Shown here piece by piece: positions 1-8,908 of a stretch of DNA of 30,321 bases (the stretch's first letter is position 1; each line of letters begins with the position of its first letter). Position numbers and translations under genes: made by a program. The DNA comes from Chara braunii. Taxonomy: Eukaryota; Streptophyta; Charophyceae; Charales; Characeae. The notes beneath the pieces were generated by a model that was not told the origin of the DNA, made no database searches, and saw nothing but the letters and a program-made list of their open reading frames with translations. The stretch lies in the NCBI GenBank assembly GCA_003427395.1, contig BFEA01000015.1, positions 3,016,845-3,047,165 on the forward strand, given 5' to 3'.

Positions 1-1037
1 ATAGGATATCAACTCTGGTTCTTCGTTGATGATGATGGGACTACTTTAGCATTGTCAATTATGAACTCTTGNTGTGTTCTTATTTGGTGTATCTCGTGAT
101 GCATATCTGCTGTTGGTACGAGGTCAAGACTATCTGGACTCATATGTATGATGTTGTTTGATTGCTGGAGTTCGCTATTGCTCATTTTCCTTGCAATATA
201 AAGGACATGTAGTTTAACCCAGCAGAGTGGGTGTGGTCCATACCATCCAAAACAAGGGGCCTAGTCGACGTGTAATGATAAGGGAATACAGGGTGGATAG
301 GAGTTACCACTTGACAAATAACTTGATGGACCCAATTCAGGCAATAAAAAAGCGGACTCATAAATACATGCAAAATTTCAATGAATGAATGGGTGGGTCA
401 AAGACAGATATAGAGGCTCGAACAAGGGAATACACAGTGAATAGGGGCTACCGCTTTACCGTGAATGGATGGGTAGGTCACGATCAGACAAAGAATCTCT
501 GAGTTGAGGATTCTCCGCTTTCCACATGGTTATTTCTTCATCTGCACAGCCAAAGACAGAATAGATATAATTTTTTCTTAGCATTGAGGCATAGTGGATT
601 TGTTTAGGAGAACAAATATTTTCGCTATATGAAAAGCCGGATACAGGCAAGCGTTGGGAAATACAATATTGTGCTTCCAGGAAACATGGGCAAATGTTAG
701 GGACATGATGGAAACATAAATTTGGGGGACAATGGAAGTTTCAATTACAAAAGATGGAGAAAAGCGTTGAATGATCAATACAAAATAGTTTGGAGAAAAC
801 ATTTTTAAAGACAGATGGCTAAACGAAGGCAAAATGGAATAAATAAAAGGAAATACCCTTCTTTTTCCTAAATGAAGTGGAAATATCTTAAATGATCAAT
901 ACTTTCGAGTCTCTCATTTTTGAAGCTTAAAACGTCATGAGCACCAAAGAAAAATTGAACCACCATTGATCTCCTTTGACTGGCGCTGCCAATTATTTTG
1001 CCCCAGTAGGCCGGTCCGTGAAACTTGTGATGCCTTA
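1..1037. other. left flank, no supported gene
   Basis: I see no convincing gene here. The open frames are short, lack recognisable domains and overlap on both strands. An N lies at 72. Two related segments, near 279-313 and 425-461, share the pattern GGGAATACA..GGT/AGTGxATAGG..TACC and are a diverged local duplication. If the boundaries proposed below are right, this is the sequence into which the LTR element inserted, continuing on the other side at 11959. Confidence 0.6.
279..480 (+). repeat. diverged local direct repeat
   Basis: A segment starting near 279 (AAGGGAATACAGGGTGGATA) recurs near 425 (AAGGGAATACACAGTGAATA). Each copy continues into a short stretch ending TACC plus GCTTT or ACTT. 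A related GAATGGGTGGGTCA / GGATGGGTAGGTCA pair lies at about 385 and 466. This looks like an old tandem duplication of about 80-146 bp with indels. No function is evident. Confidence 0.5.
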
Positions 1038-1041
1038 ACGG
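1038..1041. repeat. putative target-site duplication, left (ACGG)
   Basis: ACGG directly precedes the TGTCGACC that I take as the outer end of the left (3') LTR, and ACGG also follows the right LTR. Four bases can match by chance. The support comes from the adjoining TGTCG/CGACA terminal inverted repeat. An alternative end at 1063 (TGTCGGCACG) gives a longer end match but no flanking duplication. Confidence 0.45.
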
Positions 1042-2050
1042 TGTCGACCGGTAGAAGTGATCTGTCGGCACGCTGACCGACCCTGTATCTCGCGCCACGT
1101 CTGTCACCCACGGGAGGGTCGCTCGGGGCTCCTGTAACCTGTGGAGAGATCTGGTTTGTCGTGACAACGGAAACGAGTCAGCACAACAAGTGAAAACTGC
1201 AAAGCCACAAAACCAAAAGACGAGTCGCTGGAAGGAACAAATGAAACATTTCACTCATCCAAGACAATGGGGTCTGCTACACTGCATCCAGTCTCAAAAA
1301 CGGGCATAATGTCTGTATCAGGAAAATCTATTTGAGTTCTGACTGACCGCACAAGCAGCCTACAACGAATCCTTCTTCCTATTGGGTGTCGCAGGTATCG
1401 TGTCCGCTGGTCCCATGGAACCGCACTAGAACTCTCAGTGTCAGAACTGGAGTCTCCGGCCCACTGAGGCCACAACTTAAGATCGAGTTTCGCCATATGT
1501 CTGTTCGCGCCACCGTCCTCCTCGATTGAGGTCTCGGATTCGTTCCGCGTCACCCCTCTCGTTGCCCTCGCTGGGGCCGCATCTAGGGCCTGGCCTAGGC
1601 TTCGTGTTTGAAGTCCCGACCCGTGTTCAAGGTCCCGTCTGCTTATGTCGGTTACGTGGCCCTCACTTGTCAAATCACGAAAACTCAGGTCCGATTGCTG
1701 AAACACTCGGTCCTGGTCCAATCGTTGGGTCCCGACGTGCCCAAATGCCACACGTTGGCTCTTGTGTCTCAGGTCACACCGTTAGCCCCGATCCATGCCC
1801 AAACCCAGGCCTAAGTCCGTAGCCTGATCTGGGTCTGACATCCGGTCTGAGTCCTAAGTCCCGGGCTGAGTCTGAAATCCCAGGTTGAGTCCAAAGTTTC
1901 GACCTGAGTTGGAGGTTCTGGCCTGATTCAGAGGTCCGTTCTGCCCCAAAGTCCCAGTCTGTGCCCAAGGGCCCTGTTCTATGTAAAAAAAAATGACTTG
2001 CGTCCAACCGGTTCCGTGGCCAATTGTTTCAATATGGGCCCGAGGTCGAG

Positions 2051-2166
2051 GTCAGTGCCCAAAAGACCCTGTCTGTGTCCGATGTCCCGATCTAAGCCCA
2101 AAGTCACGGTCAGTGCCCAAAAGGCCCTATCTGTGTCCGATGTCCCGATCTGAGCCCGAAGTCGCT
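2051..2166 (+). repeat. 58-bp tandem dimer inside 3' LTR
   Basis: Two 58-bp units start GTCAGTGCCCAAAAG at 2051 and 2109 and each continues to CCGATGTCCCGATCT. The same dimer is present in the other LTR near 9880-9996, so it pre-dates this insertion. Looser repeats of the AGTCC..GTCTGAG type continue on the left (about 1780-1980). Confidence 0.8.
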
Positions 2167-3272
2167 GTCCACCGGATGTCCCATTTTGTGCCCAGGTCGC
2201 ATCGCTTCGTCTGGTTCGTGCTTGCAATGTGTGTGCACAAGTTGCACTGGCGTGCGCACGGCTGCTCGCAGTGTGTGCACACGCACGCACTTGCGCGCCC
2301 TACCTCGCGTGGCTCCCCACCTTGGCGTGCAGTGTGCGTGCGGTCACTCCGCGTCCCGACCTGATCGTGCATAGGTGCGCGCTAATGCGCGCAGCTACCC
2401 TTCGTGCTCCGATCACGATTGTGGGCGGACACGCGCTGATGTGCACGAAGCTCTCTCCGACCCTGACCTTGGGCGTGTACGCGTGTGTCCACACGATTGC
2501 GCGTCCTCCTACCCTGACCGTGTGCGTGTGCGCGGAGGTGTGCGCGGTTGTGCACACCCGATCCCTACCTTGCGCGCTCCGTGCGCCTCCCGAAGTCAGC
2601 TCCAACTCTCACTTTCGAGCTCTCGTAGTACGCTCATAAGTGCGCATGTTGGAAGTCCCTCGAGACTTGGCCCGGTTGGGCTTTCATACTTTGTCGGGGC
2701 CCCTTTTGGAGTGTACCTCAGCCTTTGCATGTTGCGAAGCTGCCGACAAGTTGCAGCGCCCCGGTACCATGGCTCCCCCGAGCCTATGTCCGGGCCTGTT
2801 TGGGCCCCCAAAGGGTTTTTAGTGAAGGGAGTCTTTTGTCGGGTATCGGGCCCTTTACAGCACCCTGGTACCGAGGCTCTTTCCGAACCTAGGCCCGAGC
2901 CTACCCAGGCTCTCTTGGTCCCCTCGCAAAAAAATACCAGGGCCTTGCCAGATTTCACAGGGGCCGGACCCTAGGAATAAGTCCCACAGCTTGAGGACCC
3001 TCTTCTCAGCCTCCGGCCCCGTAGGTTCTCCTTTTAGCTCTACTTAGGGCCCGAGTGTCAAGGCTCTACTAAGCGTCCTCGCACAACAATTCCCCTTTGC
3101 ATTGATCTTGCGATGAACTTTGGTGCTATTGTCACTTAGTCCGCATGAGGGTCCGTCTCAAGAGCCTTGCGCCCTCTCTCGTTTGACCCATCGCCCAACA
3201 CTCAATGCAAATTCGGTCTTCCCGTTCTCGTCCCTCATCCGGAGCCTCTGGCGTTTCCTTCGCGGTCGTCGT

Positions 3273-3283
3273 GCTTTTATATC
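3273..3283 (-). promoter_or_regulatory. TATA-box-like element in 3' LTR
   Basis: On the minus strand this reads GATATAAAAGCACG, about 225 bases inside the LTR's upstream end (3507). The equivalent place in the other LTR reads ATATATAAAAGCACG (around 11721-11733). Conservation at the same distance in both LTRs makes it the best candidate for the element's core promoter. Confidence 0.6.
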
Positions 3284-3507
3284 TTGACCGCAATGGCCTC
3301 CACAGTGTCCATGAAGGAATGTTCACTCATATCTTTGTGGTCCACCCTTTTCCTGACGTGTTGGTCCTGATGCCCATGGCATGAACTTGATATCACAGTC
3401 CCTCAATGTCGGCCACGGTCCCACCCGGTAGAACAGGTAGATCCGGTACCCGTCGAGTGTAATCACCAAGGAAGTAAAAGGCGACGTAAGGCTAGAGCCG
3501 CCCGACA

Positions 3508-3526
3508 GCAGCCCCCCCCCCCATTC
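3508..3526 (-). other. polypurine tract of the retroelement
   Basis: Just inside the 3' LTR the minus strand reads GAAT, then eleven G, then CTGC, and then the LTR start TGTCGGG. A G-rich tract directly upstream of the 3' LTR is where plus-strand DNA synthesis is primed in Ty3/gypsy elements. The interrupting CTGC is atypical; either the G run has drifted or the true priming end is a few bases away. Confidence 0.65.
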
Positions 3527-3781
3527 TCAACGTCCCCGGCGAGCCATCTTGGAGTATCAAGGAAAGGAAAAAAGGTTTGAGTCATAATCTCTACCCATCA
3601 ACCCAAAATCCTTCTTCACCACTTTCTTCGGGTCCTTTTCTCTCGTTTTTTTCTCTCGCTTCGCTTTTTCCTAATCATCTCCCTTTTGACCCCTAATCGT
3701 TTCTCAACCTTCTGTCGTCTCTTTTCATGGCGATGCTTATCCTTGCCCTTGCCTATGACTATTGCACCTTTAACGGCCTCT
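3527..3781 (-). other. element interior between coding tail and polypurine tract
   Basis: About 250 bases of pyrimidine-rich plus strand (purine-rich on the element's coding strand) lie between the last open frame and the polypurine tract. I see no domain. It probably corresponds to the 3' untranslated region or the eroded C-terminal tail of the polyprotein. Confidence 0.5.
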
Positions 3782-4189
3782 CTAGCCTTGCGTTTCTTCT
3801 CTCTCCTTAGCGCGGCCGACTCTAAGACCTTTATTTTTTTCTTTCTTCATGTCTTTCCTCTGGCTATTTTTGACGCCTAAGATCCTTTCTCGTCTCTTCT
3901 TCGTAGGTTTTTTGGAGCTTTCTCCTTTTTCGTAAGTAGATGATTTAGGTTTTGTTGAGGGTTCTGTCGCTGGCTCTACTGACTTATTCTTGACCATCTC
4001 CTTCGCCTTGTCTTTCTTCAAGTTAGGGAGGGCTCCCACTCGGTTCCTAAACGCCTTTAAACGGGCTCTGGATACCAGCTCTTTCCACCTAGCCCCGTCT
4101 AGTTCCTCAAGTAAGTAAGTTCCTCCTTCCAATCTTTTGACCACGCGATAGGGTCCCATGCATTTTTTCGTCAGTTTCCTCGACCACAT
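3782..4189 (-). pseudogene. integrase C-terminal tail with GPY/F-like module
   Basis: This 135-residue open frame begins with a module containing KKCMGPYRVVKRL and then GTYLLEELDGxRWKELVSRARLKAF. It matches the GPY/F-type small beta-barrel that follows the catalytic core in Ty3/gypsy integrases and helps DNA binding or targeting. The frame stays open upstream of its Met to about 4240 (VGSLVLLYDSTLERMW), so the Met is not a real start and this is an interior piece of the polyprotein. The last 80 residues are a lysine/glutamate-rich low-complexity tail. I do not see a chromodomain. A frame change separates it from the next upstream piece. Confidence 0.8.
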
Positions 4190-4218
4190 TCTTTCCAGGG
4201 TAGAATCGTAGAGTAAGA

Positions 4219-4530
4219 CTAGGCTCCCGACAGTATACCTTCTTGCCTAACACAGAGGTTTTTATCCCACCTTTCTTTATCCTTCTGTCTTTGAACTTTC
4301 AATCTCTCTATGGCTTCTAGGGTACTTTCCTCTAGCGTCTCGGCTATTTGCCTAACCCTGCCAGTTAGCAATTGCTCCCTAGTTGATACGGTATCCCAGT
4401 CAACCTTCGTCCACGAGTCCGTGTGGAATTCTATGGGCAAGGGGCAGTGTCTCCCGAACCATAGGGTGTAGGGTGGATAACCAGTGGTGGTTCGGACCGT
4501 AACATTATCCGCCCAGACCGCGAACCTCAA
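4219..4530 (-). pseudogene. integrase C-terminal half (post-core segment)
   Basis: The 103-residue frame reads FAVWADNVTVRTTTGYPPYTLWFGRHCPLPIEF and then a charged helix (LEAIERLKVQRQKDKERWDKN). GxxPYxLxFGRxxxLPIE is the classical segment after the catalytic Glu of gypsy integrases, where the host-facing strand and helix lie. It follows the core at 4538-5224 with a stop and frame change between them. The end of this frame (after RWDKN) runs into the GPY/F piece only in a different frame. It is a broken interior piece of pol, not a separate gene. Confidence 0.82.
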
Positions 4531-4537
4531 GGAAGAC

Positions 4538-5224
4538 TCACTGCTTCCCTACACACCACTTGGCTAGCACATTCACTAAGGATTGATGCCCTCTCCCCAT
4601 CAAGGCGTTAGTTTGGGGATGGTATGCCATAGACAACGACACTGGGATCCTTGCCTTCTGTAGCAAGGTTTGGACCTCCTTAGCCATGAATTTCGACCCT
4701 CTATCCATGAAAATCTTCCTGACACACCCGTACCGGGTAATATACTCCATCAGACACTCACTGACCGCTTTTCCCGTCTTCTGGCGTGGTGCCCATGCTT
4801 CTACGAATCCAGTCAGGTCATCCCTAATATCCAGGATGTAATTGACCCCTCCTTCCCCTTTGGGCATCCTGACCAAGTCCGTATGGACCTTCTGGTGTAC
4901 AGTCATCGGATAAGAAGGAAACAATGACTCCTTATACTTGACTATAGCCCTTTTCTGGCAATCCTCACATGTTTGGAAATAGGCATCTACGTCCCTATAT
5001 AAGTCGTCCCACCAGTAGAGATTCCTGACCTTTTCAAATGTCCCCTTCACTCCGTTATGACCTCCCACGACTTCGTCGTGAAGTTCGGCGATTATCTCCC
5101 TCTGCTCAACCTTATCGCATACTACTCTCATCAGCATATCATTCTTAGGTGGTCTTTTGAAGAGGTGGCCCGCTCTAAGACAGTACTGTTGAGCCTCCTT
5201 CCTGACCTTATCATCGATTTCCAC
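4538..5224 (-). CDS. integrase zinc-binding and catalytic core (fragment of pol)
   Basis: The 228-residue frame carries the H2C2 zinc-binding domain (two His in LHDEVVGGH around residues 48-57, then CEDC around 86-89). It is followed by an RNase H-fold integrase core. Two of the three catalytic acidic residues are visible: Asp in VHTDLVRMP and Asp in FMDRGSKF. The third, a Glu expected shortly after AYHPQTNA, is Gly here (ALMGRGHQSL; codon GGG where GAG is expected). This should abolish strand transfer. The enzyme would insert the double-stranded DNA copy into the host chromosome. A stop follows at once (KWCVGKQ*), and the C-terminal half continues in another frame from 4530. The Met is probably not a genuine start, because this domain normally lies inside the Gag-Pol polyprotein. 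Confidence 0.9.
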   Translation of the reverse strand: MEIDDKVRKEAQQYCLRAGHLFKRPPKNDMLMRVVCDKVEQREIIAELHDEVVGGHNGVKGTFEKVRNLYWWDDLYRDVDAYFQTCEDCQKRAIVKYKESLFPSYPMTVHQKVHTDLVRMPKGEGGVNYILDIRDDLTGFVEAWAPRQKTGKAVSECLMEYITRYGCVRKIFMDRGSKFMAKEVQTLLQKARIPVSLSMAYHPQTNALMGRGHQSLVNVLAKWCVGKQ

Positions 5225-5244
5225 CTCCCCTAAGAGATATCGTC

Positions 5245-5469
5245 CTACTCGGAGGTACTTGCCAGTATAGAGGTTTTCAAGAACGGAGCGACGCCACTAG
5301 TATTAGGCTTCATCCTTACCGAGCCCATTTCCATTTGTAGAAACTTGTCAACTCCTCCAGGCGATCCCAAGTCTCCTTCCTTCAGTGTAATACGAGAAAG
5401 TTCATCTGCTACAACATTCTTGGCTCCTGATATACATTCCACTACATAATCAAACATCCTTATGTGCAT
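5245..5469 (-). pseudogene. RNase H C-terminal end and RNase H-integrase linker
   Basis: The frame begins MHIRMFDYVVECISGAKNVVADELSRI. The pattern YxxxxxxGxxNxVADxLSR marks the end of the RNase H domain in Ty3/gypsy pol, with its conserved last Asp in VADELSR. It is followed by a linker of about 45 residues (LQMEMGSVRMKPNTSG...). The same frame stays open upstream to about 5553, so this is the continuation of the RNase H piece listed next. It is separated from the integrase frame by about 20 bases and a frame change. Confidence 0.85.
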
Positions 5470-5879
5470 AAGCCATCTAGTTATCGTAGGGTCCGTTAGA
5501 GAGAAATCCTTCTGATAAACGGCAACTACCGCTGTAGGGTTGACTCGTAAGACAAACCTTCACCCGTAGATATAATGTCTGAAGACGTTCAAGCAATGTA
5601 ACACCCCCAAGACTTCTTTCTTAAACTGGGAATAGTTCTTTACGGTGGCATTCAGCGTTTTGCTTTCGAATCTGAGGGGTCTCTCCTTGCCGTCAAAGTC
5701 CTTCTGAGCCAAGACCCCCCCTACAGATGCTGGTCCAGCGTAAGTACATACTATGAACGACCTTTTCTCCTCGTCCTCAAAATAAGGAACTCAAAGAACT
5801 TGCCCTCCTTCTCTAAACTTATCCTTCAAGATCTTTTTCCGCGTCCTCTTGTTCACTTGTCCATTTCCATTATACTCAT
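5470..5879 (-). pseudogene. RNase H core, interrupted
   Basis: Translating the minus strand gives GKERPLRFESKTLNATVKNYSQFKKE (in pieces) followed by VLHCLNVFRHYIYG, an in-frame TGA near 5566, then RFVLRVNPTAV and LTDPTITRWL. This is the usual run of the RT-linked RNase H: a strand with ExKxLxxxxxNYSxxxKE, then the helix with RHYxYG, then FxLxxDxxAL-like and PxxxRW segments. The first Asp-containing strand (ASVGGVLAQKDFD) lies just upstream. RNase H removes RNA from the RNA:DNA hybrid. The internal stop prevents a full product. Confidence 0.82.
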
Positions 5880-6203
5880 TTACGCAATAGTTTTCTTATA
5901 GGCTCGACTTTCCCCGCATACTCTTTTATGAAGTTCTTCCAAAACCCAACTACCCTTAAAAATTAGCGTATACCCGTAATATATCGAAGCGGTGTCGGCC
6001 AATTCATAAGTTTCTCGAGTTTCGTTGGAATCCGGTCGCCTGCCATTCTTATCACATATATATCTCCATATTATCATAATAGAGGACACTGCACATCTGC
6101 TCTTGGTCTTACTAACCATGAGATTCACATCTTCTAGCTTCATTGGTACCTTCTTAATATCCTCAGCATGATTTGCAACGAACTTCCTTACTCTTGGTCT
6201 CAC
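5880..6203 (-). pseudogene. reverse transcriptase connection/thumb segment
   Basis: The 107-residue frame contains RPRVRKFVANHAEDIKKVPMKLEDVNLMVSKTKSRCAV, followed by RYICDKNGRRPDSNETRETYEL. In Ty3/gypsy pol the YxDD box is followed by Hxxxxxx V(L)xKLxxxxLxxxxxKxxF and then G..V...G..PDP.K. The segment fits that place and order but has diverged or frameshifted in the second half. It lies immediately downstream of the FLDD box (6241-6252) on the coding strand. Confidence 0.78.
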
Positions 6204-6606
6204 GCCAGTCTCATCCTTGTCGTATGGGCCCTTGATAGGAATCGTCTAGGAAAACCTCCACTAAATTAAGTATAAGTTTTCCCGATACCGCAACCATCGC
6301 TCTTTGAAAGACTGCCACACCATTAGTCCATCCCATTGGCACCACCATCATCTGATCAGTCCTAAGGGTGTGTGCATAGTGGTCAAATATCGATCTCTAT
6401 AGTCTTGTGGAATCTCGTCATATCCTGAGAAAAGGTCGCAGACCGAGTAAATAAATCGTCTTGTTGACCCTTCACTCTGGAGATCCGGGTTCGGAATAGA
6501 CCCTACATCTCTGACTATAATTTTATTCGTCTTCTGCAGATCCTATATTCATTGTAGCTTCTCGTTTGACTTCCTTATGAAGAATCATATGTTTGCGTAG
6601 GCGCTC
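6204..6606 (-). pseudogene. reverse transcriptase fingers/palm, multiply broken
   Basis: No long frame survives, but the palm motifs can be read on the minus strand. They are VCDLFSGYDEIP (about 6408-6444, carrying the first catalytic Asp), VVPMGWTNGVAVFQR (about 6304-6346, the MPFGLxNAPxxFQ box), and VFLDD (FLDD codons at 6241-6252, the YxDD box with the catalytic Asp pair). In-frame TGA, TGA and TAG codons interrupt the N-terminal part (about 6530-6590), and a frameshift separates the SGYDEI motif from the PMGWTN box. The enzyme would copy the element RNA into DNA. This copy cannot make it. Confidence 0.88.
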
Positions 6607-7056
6607 TCACATGGTTTCGCTACGAAGGTCCGGATCTTCTCCTTTAGAAAATCCACTATCATTTTTTTTTTTTTTCTGAGCAAACTTCCACCCTGTGTCG
6701 TTCCATGGCACATGCGGAACCGTGTAGATTTTTGCTGGCTTAGCATATCGCGGATCTATCCGTCCTCTTTCAGTGTCGCAGAAAGTGACTGCCTTATCGC
6801 AAGCTCTTAATGTCTCCTTTGTTATATTTTTATCACCTATATTCATCCCCGTCAGCCTCTCGTCGGTATTTTTTTTCCCTTTCGCGACCTTTCGCTCCCT
6901 AATCATCTGCGTCATCTCCTCTTCGGTGATTCCTATTTCCCTTGTCCTGTCACGACTAACCGCAGCTGGTTTTACTTTTTGAGCTACGGTTTTGTGTTTC
7001 TTTCCCCTGCCATGTGGGGGAATTCCTTCAAAAAAGAAATATTTATACATCCTCAA
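6607..7056 (-). pseudogene. pol linker upstream of reverse transcriptase
   Basis: The 149-residue frame is charged and ends with ARIYTVPH-like sequence (KIYTVPHVPWNDTGWKFAQ). It then runs through a homopolymer (T run on the plus strand at about 6662-6675) that encodes KKKKN. After the homopolymer, the sequence that looks native (IVDFLKEKIRTFVAKPCESAYAN) continues in a different frame, so the run has probably gained or lost a base. I cannot assign a domain to the first 110 residues; in gypsy elements this place is the variable protease-RT linker. Confidence 0.7.
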
Positions 7057-7235
7057 AATTCCTCGTCACCGTTCTCTTCTGGGTAGGCGATTTCATCAAC
7101 CACATATTTTCCTTCTAGGTCTTCGATCTCCGTCTTCTTCCCTTTCATTTTATGGGGCCCCAAGGTGAGTTCCTCAGGTATCATCTGACAACTCCGTGTC
7201 ATTAACTGACCCTTGCTCTGTAGGGAAATTTTATG
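7057..7235 (-). pseudogene. protease-RT linker, continues the gag-pro frame after one stop
   Basis: Directly after the TGA that closes the frame ending at 7236, the same reading frame stays open for almost 60 more codons (HKISLQSKGQL... EDLEGKYVVDEIAYPEENGDEEF*). It therefore looks like an interior piece of one longer ORF cut by a single nonsense change (for example CGA to TGA). The acidic segment then passes into the 6607-7056 frame with a one-base shift near 7058. Confidence 0.65.
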
Positions 7236-8528
7236 TCACTTGTCAAACTCATTCACCATCTTGAGGGTGACTCTGCTGCCCTCAGGCCCATCTATGGTGA
7301 CGATCTGGTTTCCATCCCGCTTATTCTCTGTGGTAGCATGAACCCGAGTCAACCAAGTTGTTCCAAGGATTAGCTCGAAAGAACAATGTTTCAACGTGAA
7401 GACTGACACAATAGCCTCTACGCCTGCCACTACTACGTTGGCCTTATGACATACTCCAAGGGCTGACTGTTTCAGCTTGTTGGGCGACACCATAGTCACG
7501 GCGACGCTTCTATCTACCTCGAGTTCAAGCCTCGGTGCTACCTTATCGTCACAGACAGTGGATTCTGATCCATCGTCTACAATAACTTTCATTCTTATTT
7601 TGTTCACAATGGCGTTCAACTTTCCACTTCCCAAAATATAGAAGTAGTCACTTTCTTCTTTTAAAGTTCCCTCATTGTTTCCTTTCATTCCCTTTGCGGT
7701 TAATACAGTGGTTTTCACTCCTGCCTTAGATTCTCCTACTGAGGCTACCTCAGGCAGTGGTACTTTAGCCTTCCTCATCATGCCTATCAATTTGTCCCTA
7801 GCGGGGGCACACCCGGCTATAAATTCCTTGAGAGTAATAGGGATAGGCATATTCATTGCCCTCCTCAGAGGTTCCCTCAGGTCAATTTCATCCAGCGAGT
7901 TTTTCAAGGAGAATGTTTTAGGACCCCTCTTTCTGGGGGACACCAGAGATTTAGGTGACTCCACTTGCTCATCTGTCATCGGTTGATCCGTATCATCCTT
8001 CCTCTCTTGGCTAGACTCCCCAGTCCCTTGGGTGCAAACATGCACCACATTTATGTCGTTCATAGTCTCTTCGAACTTAATGGATGAAATCCTTATCCCC
8101 GGACTTTCGGGTGGTTCTTCTTCTTCGTCCTCGAAGGTTACCCTGGAGACCTTTGCTAACAAGGACCCCTGCATCTGCTTACCTTTCGCCTCAGCCATCC
8201 GCCTTCTGCGAATGTTCACATTTATCTTCATCGATGGTATGAAAGACACAGGTTTCCACTCATTCGCCCAGATCACATACTTCATGTCATCCAGCTCGAT
8301 GATCCCTTCCTTCAATGCGTGTATCATGGCTTGACAATCCCTCTTCCTGTGATCCTCATCGCCACAGTACATACAGGCCTTGTCATTCCAGGTCCGCTTT
8401 GGACTAGGGTCTCCTTTCTCTCTATTTTCCGATCGCGGGGTCGGTCGTGCAGGTGACTCTTCTCTTTTCTGATCATTACTATGTAGCTTCTCCATCGCTG
8501 CCTTCAGGGTTTCTATTTCCTTGGTCAT
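7236..8528 (-). CDS. gag zinc knuckle plus aspartic protease (gag-pro fragment, 430 aa)
   Basis: This is the longest intact frame of the element. Residues 52-65 form one CCHC knuckle, CMYCGDEDHRKRDC (Cys-X2-Cys-X4-His-X4-Cys), typical of Gag nucleocapsid, which binds element RNA. Next come an acidic stretch with a poly-Glu run (133-142) and a conserved-looking segment (LKEFIAGCAPARDKL). A retropepsin-like domain then occupies about 300-420, with MKVIVDDGSE at 313-322 as the catalytic loop and FELILGTTWL at 384-393 as the ILGxxWL motif. The usual Asp-Ser/Thr-Gly is Asp-Asp-Gly here, so activity is uncertain. The protease would cut the polyprotein inside the virus-like particle. The same frame stays open 18 codons upstream of the chosen ATG (8526-8528) before a TGA, so this Met may be internal. 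The Gag matrix/capsid part that should precede it is missing or degraded. Confidence 0.88.
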   Translation of the reverse strand: MTKEIETLKAAMEKLHSNDQKREESPARPTPRSENREKGDPSPKRTWNDKACMYCGDEDHRKRDCQAMIHALKEGIIELDDMKYVIWANEWKPVSFIPSMKINVNIRRRRMAEAKGKQMQGSLLAKVSRVTFEDEEEEPPESPGIRISSIKFEETMNDINVVHVCTQGTGESSQERKDDTDQPMTDEQVESPKSLVSPRKRGPKTFSLKNSLDEIDLREPLRRAMNMPIPITLKEFIAGCAPARDKLIGMMRKAKVPLPEVASVGESKAGVKTTVLTAKGMKGNNEGTLKEESDYFYILGSGKLNAIVNKIRMKVIVDDGSESTVCDDKVAPRLELEVDRSVAVTMVSPNKLKQSALGVCHKANVVVAGVEAIVSVFTLKHCSFELILGTTWLTRVHATTENKRDGNQIVTIDGPEGSRVTLKMVNEFDK

Positions 8529-8908
8529 TTCGTCCTCATGCCTTTCAGGCCTCCTGACTTCTACTTCATCCTTAGATTTTCATTAACTATCTTTTGTGTT
8601 CGACCATTTAGAGGTGCCCCACTCACCATCATTTCTCTTCCATTCTCCTCGATTTTGTTTCCTCCATTCTCCATCACTTCAGCTAGACTCCCCCTTTCTC
8701 AGCCAATTGGAAGTCGTCTCCCTTTCTTTCATCCTTACCTTACAGTCTTCAATTTGAAGTCTCCCTCCTCCCCTCCCAGGGATTACTCTTATCCCCAGAT
8801 TATCTAGAACTTTCAATATATACGACCTAGCGTTTTGCCATGCTAAGGCCTTGACATGCGCAAATGTCAACCTTTTTGCAGGGAGCTCCCTCACCATCAT
8901 CTCACGCC
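8529..8908 (-). pseudogene. degraded gag N-terminal remnant
   Basis: Only about 380 bases separate the zinc-knuckle frame from the start of LTR similarity, far less than a full gypsy capsid needs (usually about 250-300 residues plus a leader). A minus-strand frame at 8679-8927 (VRELPAKRLTFAHVKALAWQNARSYILKVLDNLG) could be a capsid remnant but is not recognisable to me. It opens inside LTR-like sequence. No tRNA primer-binding site of the common TGGTATCAGAGC type is present next to the LTR. A deletion removing the LTR edge, leader and most of the capsid explains all of this. Confidence 0.55.

Larger units (their letters stand above)
1042..3507 (-). repeat. 3' LTR of the gypsy element (about 2.47 kb)
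   Basis: This segment is collinear with 8909-11954 over most of its length. Anchors include GTGGAGAGATCTGGTTTGTC (1141 and 8992 regions), the block from 1255 onward (ATCCAAGACAATGGGGTCTG), the ACCTGAGTT and CCGATGTCCCGATCT repeats, and the end AGAGCCGCCCGACA. Relative to the other LTR it lacks about 740 bp, equivalent to roughly 10382-11120, which includes the 41-bp minisatellite. It has about 115 extra bp near 2970-3085. The sequence is GC-rich with no credible coding frame; open frames here are Arg/Cys/Pro-rich artefacts of composition. Confidence 0.92.

Noticed and set aside
1526-2974. Several open frames of 60-200 codons in the 3' LTR (and matching ones at 9367-11519)
   Set aside because: The LTR sequence is GC/TG-rich and repeats itself in all frames. 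The products are Arg/Cys/Pro-rich with no domain and differ between the two LTRs.
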